From positions 1 to 15,394 of the forward strand of contig JACRCS010000453.1 of assembly GCA_016218905.1 (NCBI GenBank): DNA of 15,394 nucleotides. Reading direction: 5' to 3'. Positions 7,435 to 13,370 of the stretch are shown here, piece by piece. The stretch's first letter is position 1, and every line of letters begins with the position of its first letter. The position numbers and the translations under genes are program-made. Origin of the DNA: Deltaproteobacteria bacterium. Its GTDB lineage: Bacteria > Desulfobacterota_C > Deferrisomatia > Deferrisomatales > JACRMM01. The notes beneath the pieces are model-generated. The model was given only the letters and a program-made list of their open reading frames with translations, searched no databases and was not told the DNA's origin.

Positions 7435-7793
7435 CCATCGAAGAGTCTTTCGCGGCGGCTCACAGTCTGAGAGGCTACCGAGGAGCCTGTGAGGCCCTGC
7501 ACGGACACAACTGGAAGGTGGAGGTCACGGTGCGCGCCGATCGTTTGGACGAGATCGGCCTCGCGATCGACTTCCACGAGCTCAAGTCGGTCACCCGAGA
7601 GGCTCTCGGCGCCCTCGATCACGTACACCTGAACGAAACCGCCCCCTTTACCGAAGTGAACCCTTCTTCAGAGAACATCGCGCGCCATCTCTTCGAACAA
7701 ATCGCTTCACGGATCGATCGCGAAGGGCTCTGGGTATACAAAGTGACCGCGTGGGAGAGCGAAAAGGCCTGCGCGAGCTACCTCAAGGATTAG
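7422..7793 (+). CDS. queD: 6-pyruvoyl-tetrahydropterin synthase family (QueD; possible PTPS-I/III)
   Basis: 123 residues, full length for the family. It acts on 7,8-dihydroneopterin triphosphate in the cytosol. QueD makes 6-carboxytetrahydropterin, the second step to preQ0 and queuosine. Zinc ligands are H14, H27 and H29 (FAAAHSL and LHGHNW). The catalytic Cys is C23 in CEALHGH. The Glu directly after it (E24) gives the CExxHGH pattern described for PTPS-I/III proteins, which can also make 6-hydroxymethyl-dihydropterin and replace dihydroneopterin aldolase (FolB). E. coli QueD has CGRLHGH without the Glu. IDFHELK (49-55), LDHVHLN and the C-terminal TAWESEKACASY are family-typical. folE2 starts 3 nt downstream and makes its substrate. 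Whether this protein serves queuosine, folate or both cannot be settled here. Confidence 0.92.
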   Translation: MYELTIEESFAAAHSLRGYRGACEALHGHNWKVEVTVRADRLDEIGLAIDFHELKSVTREALGALDHVHLNETAPFTEVNPSSENIARHLFEQIASRIDREGLWVYKVTAWESEKACASYLKD

Positions 7794-7796
7794 ATC

Positions 7797-8570
7797 ATGG
7801 TCCTCGAAGACATCCAGAGCGCGAAGGACCATCGCCGCATCGCGATCGACAAAGTAGGCGTCAAGAACATCACGTACCCTGTCACCGTACTCGACAAGAC
7901 CCACGGCCGCCAGCATACGGTCGCGTCGGTCAACATGTACGTCAGCCTTCCCCACCACTTCAAAGGTACTCATATGAGCCGGTTCGTCGAGGTTCTCAAT
8001 GAGTACCGCCACGGCGTAACGATCCAAACTTTTCCGGTGATCCTGGAGAAGATCCGGCAGAAGCTCGACGCCGTCTCCGCTCACATGGAGATCAGCTTCC
8101 CGTACTTCATGGAGAAGACCGCGCCGGTGAGCCACGAGCAGTCGATCATGGCCTATCACTGCAGCTTCCGGGGTTCGGTGGAGGAGGGGAAGTACGACCT
8201 CGTCGTCCAGGTGAAGGTTCCGGTCACGAGCGTCTGCCCCTGCTCGAAGGCCATCAGTGCCGGCGGAGCGCACAATCAGAGATCGGAAGTGACCTTGAAC
8301 GTCCGGTTCAAGGAGTTCATCTGGATCGAGGACCTGATCCGCATCGTCGAGGCCAGGGCTTCGTGCGAGGTCTTCAGCCTTTTGAAGCGAGCGGACGAAA
8401 AGCACGTCACCGAAAAGGCGTACAACAATCCGAAGTTCGTGGAGGACATCGTCCGGGACGTCGCACAGGCGCTCATCAAGGACGCGAACGTCACGTGGTT
8501 CTCCGTGGAAGCGGAGAACTTCGAGAGCATTCACAACCACAACGCCTACGCCTTCGTGGAGAAGTACTGA
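7797..8570 (+). CDS. folE2: GTP cyclohydrolase IB (FolE2)
   Basis: 257 residues, full length. It converts GTP to 7,8-dihydroneopterin triphosphate, the first step for folate and queuosine precursors, using a fold unrelated in sequence to FolE. Characteristic motifs are KGTHMSRF (56-63), SVCPCSK (145-151) and FESIHNHNA (242-250). The metal-site residues reported for the Neisseria enzyme (Cys147, His159, Glu201, His246) are present here at the same numbers. FolE2 enzymes can use metals other than zinc and often stand in for the zinc enzyme when zinc is scarce. I see no obvious zinc-regulator site, but I could not search for one. AAGGAT lies 6 nt before the ATG. It probably forms an operon with queD, which uses its product. 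Confidence 0.97.
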   Translation: MVLEDIQSAKDHRRIAIDKVGVKNITYPVTVLDKTHGRQHTVASVNMYVSLPHHFKGTHMSRFVEVLNEYRHGVTIQTFPVILEKIRQKLDAVSAHMEISFPYFMEKTAPVSHEQSIMAYHCSFRGSVEEGKYDLVVQVKVPVTSVCPCSKAISAGGAHNQRSEVTLNVRFKEFIWIEDLIRIVEARASCEVFSLLKRADEKHVTEKAYNNPKFVEDIVRDVAQALIKDANVTWFSVEAENFESIHNHNAYAFVEKY

Positions 8571-8635
8571 CCGCCGGAGCGGGCACACCCGCCGCCGGTC
8601 GCCGCGGGCTTCGGAAGCAAGTGCACGAATTCATC

Positions 8636-8642
8636 GGGAGGT
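8636..8642 (+). promoter_or_regulatory. Ribosome binding site deciding the TTG start of resB
   Basis: GGGAGGT 8 nt before the TTG at 8651. No ATG lies in frame before the first membrane helix of ResB, and another TTG at 8646 is out of frame. The Shine-Dalgarno therefore supports TTG 8651 as the start. Confidence 0.65.
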
Positions 8643-8650
8643 AGCTTGCA

Positions 8651-10036
8651 TTGAGTTCTGCTGAGGAAAGATCCAAGGGCGCCCTAGACCGGCTGTACGA
8701 GTTCTTCTGCTCGATCAAGCTGAGCCTCTTCTGCCTCATCGCGCTCGCGCTCACGAGCATCATCGGCACGGTCATCCAGCAGGGACGGGATCCGAGCGAG
8801 TACGTGAGGGAGTACGGGGCTTCGACGGCCCGCGTGATCGCGGCCCTCTCGCTCCACGACATGTATCACTCCTGGTGGTTCCAGGTCCTGCTGGCCCTCC
8901 TCCTCGTGAACATCACCCTCTGCTCGATCCGGCGCTTCCCGCACGCGTGGCGGCTGATGCGGGACTCGGACCCGATCTTCGAAGGCCGGTCCGTGGCCAT
9001 GCACGAGAAGTGGGAGCGCACGGTCAAAGGCGTGTCGGTCGAAGAAGTCGCGCGAAAGGCCGAGGCGCTGCTCTCCCAGAAGGCCGGCAAGCCGGTGCGG
9101 GCGGAGCGGGACGGGAGCACCTACTTCCTGGTGAGCCGGGGAGGATGGGCGCGTATGGGCGTGTACGTTACGCACTTCAGCCTCTTCCTCTTCGCCCTGG
9201 GCGCGATCATCGGCTCCCGCTGGGGCTTCAAGGGCTTCGTGGAGGTGCCGGAAGGGCAGACCGTCAACACGATCCTCCTGAGAGAGGGCGGCGTTAAGCC
9301 GCTCGGCTTCGACGTGCGGTGCGACAAGTTCACGCTGGCCTTCTACAACGACGCCAGGGGAGTGCCGACGGAGCGGGTCAGGGCCTACCTGAGCGACCTG
9401 ACGGTCCTCGAGGGAGGCCGCGAGATCTTGCGAAAGCAGATCGCGGTCAACACGCCCTTGATCCATCGGGACATCTACTTCTACCAGTCTTCCTACGGGC
9501 AGAGGGCCGGGAACGGAGCTGCCCTCTCGGTCATGGGCCCGAATCGAAACCTCATCGTCTATGAGAGCCGCATCGACAGGGGCGGGCCGGGCCTGGATCT
9601 CAAGGACGGCAACGTCCTCGAGCTCCTCGATCTCACCGCCAATCTGCGCGAGACGGGACCCGCCGTCCTCGTCCGGGTACTCTCCGGCGCCGGCCAACCC
9701 GTCACCCGGGAAACGGTGGTGGCGGCAGCCCGCGGTGGGCCGACGCCGGTCGGCAACTACCTCGTCGCCCTGAACGGCGTCGACACGACCATGTACACCG
9801 GTCTGCTGGTGGCCAAGGACCCCGGGGTTCCGGTGATCTGGGCAGGCTGCATCCTCATCAGCCTCGGCCTGCTCGTCGCGTTCTTCGGTAGCCACCGCAG
9901 GATCTGGCTGCGGGTCTCCCAGGAATCTCAAGGCGTGCGGGTGCTCCTGGCAGGCAATTCGAGCCGCAACCGCATCGCTTTCGAGAACCGCTTCCGCGAG
10001 CTCACCGAAGCGGCCGGAGAGACCTTTGGAACTTAA
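8651..10036 (+). CDS. resB: Cytochrome c biogenesis protein ResB (Ccs1)
   Basis: 461 residues. ResB is the partner of CcsA/CcsB in system II cytochrome c maturation. The pair moves heme across the membrane and attaches it to CxxCH motifs of apocytochromes on the outer face. Four membrane segments lie near 21-42, 74-92, 167-188 and 393-413. A large periplasmic domain (about 190-392) contains IHRDIYFYQSSYG, typical of the family. Conserved His residues are visible at H175 (YVTHFSLFL) and H415 (GSHRRIW). The start is TTG 8651. The 80 nt upstream hold only a weak GCGGG/CCCGC hairpin (8579-8592). ccsB follows after 66 nt, as is usual. Reduced apocytochrome thiols are needed; no ResA/CcdA-type thiol reductant is encoded beside it, but a possible substitute lies downstream. 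Confidence 0.92.
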   Translation: MSSAEERSKGALDRLYEFFCSIKLSLFCLIALALTSIIGTVIQQGRDPSEYVREYGASTARVIAALSLHDMYHSWWFQVLLALLLVNITLCSIRRFPHAWRLMRDSDPIFEGRSVAMHEKWERTVKGVSVEEVARKAEALLSQKAGKPVRAERDGSTYFLVSRGGWARMGVYVTHFSLFLFALGAIIGSRWGFKGFVEVPEGQTVNTILLREGGVKPLGFDVRCDKFTLAFYNDARGVPTERVRAYLSDLTVLEGGREILRKQIAVNTPLIHRDIYFYQSSYGQRAGNGAALSVMGPNRNLIVYESRIDRGGPGLDLKDGNVLELLDLTANLRETGPAVLVRVLSGAGQPVTRETVVAAARGGPTPVGNYLVALNGVDTTMYTGLLVAKDPGVPVIWAGCILISLGLLVAFFGSHRRIWLRVSQESQGVRVLLAGNSSRNRIAFENRFRELTEAAGETFGT

Positions 10037-10102
10037 CGTGCGCGCCGCCGCGCTCGCGGCCCTTTGCGCTCCCGGGAAGGGCGCTCGCCTTTGGAGGGTT
10101 GA

Positions 10103-10951
10103 ATGACCAATCCAATCAATTCCACGATGTTCGGGATCGCCATGGTCATCTACCTGTTGGCGACCCTCTTCTATATCGTCTACCTCGTCTCGAAGAATCG
10201 TTCTGTCGGCCTGGTGGCCACGTTCGTCGCGCTCGGTGGCTGGCTGATCAACACGGCAGCGATGGGGGTCCGCTATCTGGAGAGCTACAAGGCCGGCTAC
10301 GGCTATGTTCCGCTCTCCAATATGTACGAGTCCATGACGTTCTTTGCGTGGGCGATCATCCTCATCTACCTGATCTTCGAATACGCCTACGGGTACCGGT
10401 CCATCGGCGCGTTCGTCGCACCGCTCGGCGTGGTCGGCATCGCCCTCGTCTCCTTGAATCCGAAGATCTCCAGCGATCTGCAGCCGCTCGTCCCGGCCCT
10501 CCAGTCGAACTGGCTGACGGCCCACGTGGTGACCTGCTTCCTCGGATACGCCGCGTTCGCCGTGGGCTTTGCGATCTCCATCATGTACCTGCTGAAGAAG
10601 CGGTCCGAGAAGGCGTACGGCAACCGGGAGGGCGCGCTGCCGCCGAGCAAGGTGCTCGACGAGCTCTCGTACAAAGCGGTCGCCGTGGGCTTTCCGCTCC
10701 TCACTCTCGGGATCCTGACCGGCGCGGCCTGGGCGAACTACGCGTGCGGGACCTACTGGAGTTGGGACCCGAAGGAGACCTGGTCGCTCATCACGTGGTT
10801 CTTCTACGCGGCCTACCTCCACGCCCGCTTCACCGCGGGATGGCGAGGGAACCGACTCGCGTACCTGTCGGTGCTCGGGTTCCTGGCGGTCATCTTCACG
10901 TACTGGGGCGTCAACTTTTGGCTCTCGGGTCTCCACAGCTACGCCGGGTGA
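10103..10951 (+). CDS. ccsB: Cytochrome c biogenesis protein CcsB/CcsA (ResC), heme-handling WWD protein
   Basis: 282 residues with about eight membrane helices; the heme-export and ligation partner of ResB. The WWD signature is at 216-226 (GTYWSWDPKET), followed by WSLITWFFYAAYLH with H240. Candidate axial His residues are H141 (WLTAHVV), H240 and H278 (LHSYA). Family members normally have WG at the start of the signature; here it is CG, with C215 encoded by TGC, one base from TGG. The rest of the signature is intact, so I expect the protein to work, but this is a real deviation at a heme-binding site. The start is ATG 10103 after GGAGGG. In the 66-nt gap before it, GCCCTT and AAGGGC can pair weakly. 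Confidence 0.93.
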   Translation: MTNPINSTMFGIAMVIYLLATLFYIVYLVSKNRSVGLVATFVALGGWLINTAAMGVRYLESYKAGYGYVPLSNMYESMTFFAWAIILIYLIFEYAYGYRSIGAFVAPLGVVGIALVSLNPKISSDLQPLVPALQSNWLTAHVVTCFLGYAAFAVGFAISIMYLLKKRSEKAYGNREGALPPSKVLDELSYKAVAVGFPLLTLGILTGAAWANYACGTYWSWDPKETWSLITWFFYAAYLHARFTAGWRGNRLAYLSVLGFLAVIFTYWGVNFWLSGLHSYAG

Positions 10952-10983
10952 GCCCGGGCCGGGTTCGCGCCGGCCTCCTTCCA

Positions 10984-10992
10984 TGTTATCCT
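10984..10992 (+). promoter_or_regulatory. Weak candidate promoter (-10 region) upstream of the small membrane protein
   Basis: TGTTATCCT at 10984-10992 resembles an extended -10 (TG, one base, TATCCT). No convincing -35 box is present (TTCGCG at 10964-10969). If used, the transcript would begin near 10999, just before the strong hairpin at 11005-11036. This is a low-confidence reading. Confidence 0.22.
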
Positions 10993-11004
10993 GGGCCCAT
11001 CGTT

Positions 11005-11036
11005 CGAAGGGGCCGGCCCGAGGGCCGGCCCCTTCG
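11005..11036. terminator. Perfect 15-bp hairpin between ccsB and the small selenoprotein candidate
   Basis: CGAAGGGGCCGGCCC (11005-11019) and its exact reverse complement (11022-11036) are separated by GA only, giving a very stable stem. No T-run follows on either strand, so it is not a classical intrinsic terminator. It may still end or pause the ccsB transcript, block RNA decay, or act as a leader structure 22 nt before the GAGGAGG of the next gene. Confidence 0.5.
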
Positions 11037-11069
11037 CTCGCCGGGCTGTCGGATCGCGAGGAGGATGGG

Positions 11070-11276
11070 ATGAGGCGGCGAACTTCAACCTCGGCAGCCG
11101 AACGGGGACTGGCAATGGCGACGGGACCGTCGCTGGCCGGCCCCCGGAGGCTCCTCTGGGCTCTGGGGCTGGTCGTCGTGGGCCTCGCGGTCTACTTCGG
11201 CCTCGCCCGGGGCGAGTGGCGATCCGTGCTCTCCAACGGAGCGTTGCTCTGACTGAGCTGCATCGGGATCGGGTGA
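11070..11276 (+). CDS. Candidate UxxC selenoprotein: small single-pass membrane protein with in-frame UGA
   Basis: If read only to the first TGA (11250-11252) this is a 60-residue membrane protein ending NGALL. The same frame continues CTG AGC TGC ATC GGG ATC GGG to a second TGA at 11274-11276. The 68-residue product would end GALL-U-LSCIGIG. That resembles small membrane proteins ending in a CLxCIGIG motif (NCBI family name as I recall it: CD1871A family CXXC motif-containing protein). The TGA falls exactly on the first Cys of the CxxC. One hydrophobic segment spans about 28-45. Basic residues before it predict that the U61xxC64 pair lies outside the cytoplasm. Start ATG 11070 follows GAGGAGG by 5 nt; ATG 11115 would give 53 residues, closer to the family's usual size. 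A SECIS-like hairpin follows, and a polyferredoxin gene begins 24 nt downstream. The alternative is a Cys codon mutated or misread as TGA. Confidence 0.72.
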
Positions 11277-11287
11277 TCCTACGATGC
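11260..11287 (+). promoter_or_regulatory. SECIS-like hairpin downstream of the in-frame UGA
   Basis: GCATCGGGATC (11260-11270), loop GGGT (11271-11274), GATCC (11275-11279), a two-base bulge TA (11280-11281), then CGATGC (11282-11287): 11 perfect base pairs with one bulge. Counting the U of UGA as 1, the loop GGGU occupies 22-25. In E. coli fdhF the SelB-contacting loop bases are G23 and U24. The bulge is on the 3' side, unlike the bulged U17 of fdhF, so this is only SECIS-like. The structure overlaps the final codons and the second stop. Confidence 0.55.
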
Positions 11288-11300
11288 TGAAGACGGTGAC

Positions 11301-12122
11301 ATGCGGCTGAGGCGGCTCTTCCAGGGCGGAATGAGCGTAGGAGCCAACGGTTACCTCCGCGGCTTCTTTGCGGGGACCCTCTATCAGGGGCCCGGCAAGG
11401 GCATCTGCGTGCCCGTCCTCAACTGCTACGCCTGTCCCTCCGCCTTCTTTTCCTGCCCGATCGGCACGATTCAGCACTTCATGGCGGTCCACGCGTTTCC
11501 CCTGTACGCGCTCGGATACCTCAGCCTCATCGGGCTCTTCGTCGGCCGGATGTCGTGCGGGATTCTCTGCCCCTTCGGCTTCCTTCAGGACCTCCTCTAC
11601 AAGGTCCCGAGCTCAAAGATCCGGATTCCGCGCTTCGCCCGGGGGTTCCGGTTCGTCGCCCTCGGGGGCCTGGTGTTCGTCATCCCCTGGCTCACGCACG
11701 AGAGCTGGTTCTCGAAGCTCTGCCCCGCAGGGACGCTGCAGGGCGGCATCCCCTGGGTCTTTCTGAGCGCGGAGATCCGCTACATGGTGGGCGGGCTGTT
11801 CTGGCTCAAGATCGGCATCCTCCTCTTCTTCCTCCTCCTCTCGATTGTCGCGAGGCGGCCTTTCTGCCAGACGACGTGCCCCCTCGGGGCGCTCTACGGC
11901 CCGTTCAATCGCGTGAGCCTCCTCCGGCTGGACTGGGACCGCGCCACTTGCACGCGCTGCGACAAGTGTCTGGAGGTCTGCCCCATGGAGATCAAGGTCT
12001 ACGAAGCTCCCAATACCGGCCACTGCATCCGGTGCCTCGACTGCACGAGTTGTCCGTCGATCCGGGTGACAACCGCGCTCGCCCCGGCTCGGTCCCCGGC
12101 GCCGGCGACCGAAGCCGCCTGA
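11301..12122 (+). CDS. Membrane polyferredoxin, NapH/YccM-like 4Fe-4S binding protein
   Basis: 273 residues. Membrane segments lie near 65-84, 117-133 and 161-184. NapH/YccM-type cysteine motifs between them are CGILCP (86-91), CPAG (141-144) and CQTTCPLG (189-196). Two C-terminal ferredoxin motifs follow: C217/C220/C223/C227-Pro, and C242/C245/C248/C251-Pro, each expected to hold a [4Fe-4S] cluster. The N-terminus has an extra cysteine group, C36, C42, C45-Pro and C52-Pro (LNCYACP and FSCPIG). Such proteins pass electrons between a quinol or cytoplasmic donor and an acceptor in or across the membrane. As I recall, relatives with this N-terminal motif often sit beside the small CxxC membrane protein, as here. 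The start is ATG 11301 with only a weak ribosome site. Acceptor and donor are unknown. It is not a full CcoG or NapH. Confidence 0.88.
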   Translation: MRLRRLFQGGMSVGANGYLRGFFAGTLYQGPGKGICVPVLNCYACPSAFFSCPIGTIQHFMAVHAFPLYALGYLSLIGLFVGRMSCGILCPFGFLQDLLYKVPSSKIRIPRFARGFRFVALGGLVFVIPWLTHESWFSKLCPAGTLQGGIPWVFLSAEIRYMVGGLFWLKIGILLFFLLLSIVARRPFCQTTCPLGALYGPFNRVSLLRLDWDRATCTRCDKCLEVCPMEIKVYEAPNTGHCIRCLDCTSCPSIRVTTALAPARSPAPATEAA

Positions 12123-12166
12123 GCGGGCGACGCCGCCGTTCGGAGCGCGGGAAGGAGGGCTTTCGC

Positions 12167-13270
12167 GTGAAACATAAGGGATATCTCGTCCTGGCGCTCC
12201 TGCTCGCCTCGGGGTGCGCCGCCCAGCGCCAGGCGGAGCGCGGACTGGCCGTCCGGCTGCAGGAAGCGGAGGCCCGCGCGGAAGAGCTGAAGGCGCGCGC
12301 CGAGTGGGAGACGGCGGAGCGCGCCAAGGCGGAGGCGGCGCTCCAGGAGGCGCGTAAACAGCTGGCCGGTCTCGCCGACGAGCAGAAGAAGGCGCAGGCC
12401 CGTACCGACGACCTCTCGGCGCGCCTGAAGGCCTGCGGCGAGCGGGAAGCCGGACAACGGGCGGACCTGGACCTTTGCGGGAAGGCCCGGACCCTCTGTG
12501 AGGAGGAGCAGGCTCGGCGGGAAGGAGAGGGCGCTGCCGCGCGGGTGAAGCAGGAGGAGGAGCGCCGCCGCAGGGAGGCGGAGATGGAGCGCTGCCGGGG
12601 CAGGGTCTCGGACCTGGAAGCGCAGGCCCTGCTCCTCTCCGCGGAGAAGATGAGGGCCGAACGGGAGAAGGCCGAGCGCGTCGATGAGCTCAAGCACTCC
12701 TAAGACGAGCTCCTGGCTCAGGTGAAGGGTTGCGCCTCGGGCTGCGAGGAAAGGCTGCTCGACCTGCTCAAGGCCGACGAACCGCGGCAGAAGGCTTGCG
12801 GAGAGCTGCAGGCGCTCGCCTCTCGGCTGACGGAGGCGCTCGGGCCCGAGCTCGAGAAGGAGGGCATCCAACTCGAGACGAGGGCCTCTTCGCTGGTCGT
12901 GACGCTGCCCGAGTCCCTCTTTCGCTCCAACTCCGCCGAGCTGACCGACAGCGTCAGGGCGCTGCTGAAGAAGCTCGGGCCGACGCTCAAGGAGGCAGCG
13001 GCGAAGCAGGTGGCGGTCGCCGGCTTTGCCCCAGCGCCCGGCCCGGCCAAGAAGGGGCAGTCCCCCCCGCCGCCCTGGGCGCTGGGCGCGAGCCGGGCGG
13101 CGCGGGTAGCGGCCGCTCTCGAAGCCGCGGGAGTGGGGACGGGCAGCCTCTCCGCCGCGGGATTCGCCCTCGCCCGCCGAGAGGCGCCGAAACCCCCCGC
13201 CGTCGCTCTCTCCATCGCCCCCGCTGAGCTCCCCGGCTGCGAGGCGACCCCTCCCGTTCCGGAACGCTAG
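12167..13270 (+). pseudogene. Coiled-coil lipoprotein with degenerate OmpA-like domain, split by in-frame TAA
   Basis: GTG 12167 follows GAAGGAGGG by 7 nt. The product starts with a lipoprotein signal peptide (lipobox LASGC, C17), then a long charged coiled coil (about 20-178), and meets TAA at 12701-12703. The same frame continues without further stops to 13270. The continuation gives a Cys-rich linker (CASGC), then a region resembling an OmpA/MotB domain: SLVVTLPESLFRSNSAEL and LGASRAARVAAALEAAGV. This second half has no signal peptide of its own, so a periplasmic domain would be stranded. The simplest reading is one 367-codon gene broken by a nonsense change, or a base-call error. The usual peptidoglycan-binding Asp (GHTD) is replaced by GFAP, so the domain was already divergent. 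GTG 12722 could start a separate 182-residue protein, but I see no good ribosome site. Confidence 0.72.
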
Positions 13271-13301
13271 GCCCCCAGTCTCCTTCCCCCTTCACGGGAG
13301 A

Positions 13302-13320
13302 CGAAGGCAGGAGGCCTTCG
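13302..13320 (+). terminator. Short hairpin after the OmpA-like gene
   Basis: CGAAGGC (13302-13308) and GCCTTCG (13314-13320) form 7 perfect pairs around an AGGAG loop, 32 nt after the stop. No T-run follows on the + strand, so a terminator role is only possible. Confidence 0.3.
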
Positions 13321-13337
13321 GGTCGAAAAACTCTTAC

Positions 13338-13365
13338 GAGGTGGGCGGATCGTGGAGCCCACCTC
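13338..13365 (-). terminator. Hairpin between the convergent genes, likely terminator
   Basis: GAGGTGGGC (13338-13346) pairs perfectly with GCCCACCTC (13357-13365) around a 10-nt loop, 5 nt past the stop of the - strand lipoprotein gene. Reading the - strand, a T-rich stretch (AGTTTTTC, complement of 13325-13332) follows the stem after a few bases. That fits a terminator for the lipoprotein/argH transcript. It may also stop + strand transcription. Confidence 0.5.
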
Positions 13366-13370
13366 CTCCC

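Noticed and set aside
8579..8592. GCGGG/CCCGC hairpin after folE2 as a terminator
   Set aside because: Only 5 pairs and no T-run; such pairs are frequent by chance at this GC content.
8684..10984. 766-codon open frame on the - strand
   Set aside because: Antisense shadow of resB and ccsB, with Arg/Asp/Glu-rich composition and no domain.
11250..11252. TGA read as the plain stop of a 60-residue protein
   Set aside because: It would remove the only Cys and the LSCIGIG ending that gives the protein a recognisable family, and it leaves the downstream hairpin unexplained. I keep it as the main alternative but consider Sec more likely.
10983..11252. Upstream ATG 10983 as start of the small membrane protein
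   Set aside because: It would place the 15-bp hairpin inside the coding region and has no ribosome site; ATG 11070 has GAGGAGG at good spacing.
11284..11310. Eight-codon frame (MLKTVTCG) just before the polyferredoxin gene
   Set aside because: Too short, no ribosome site, and its ATG lies within the hairpin's 3' arm; probably chance.
12701..12703. TAA as a recoded sense codon
   Set aside because: No known bacterial recoding inserts an amino acid at TAA in an otherwise standard code, and other genes here end in TAA.
12722..13270. Independent second gene encoding the OmpA-like half
   Set aside because: It shares the frame of the upstream lipoprotein, has no signal peptide and no clear ribosome site at GTG 12722, so a broken single gene is simpler.
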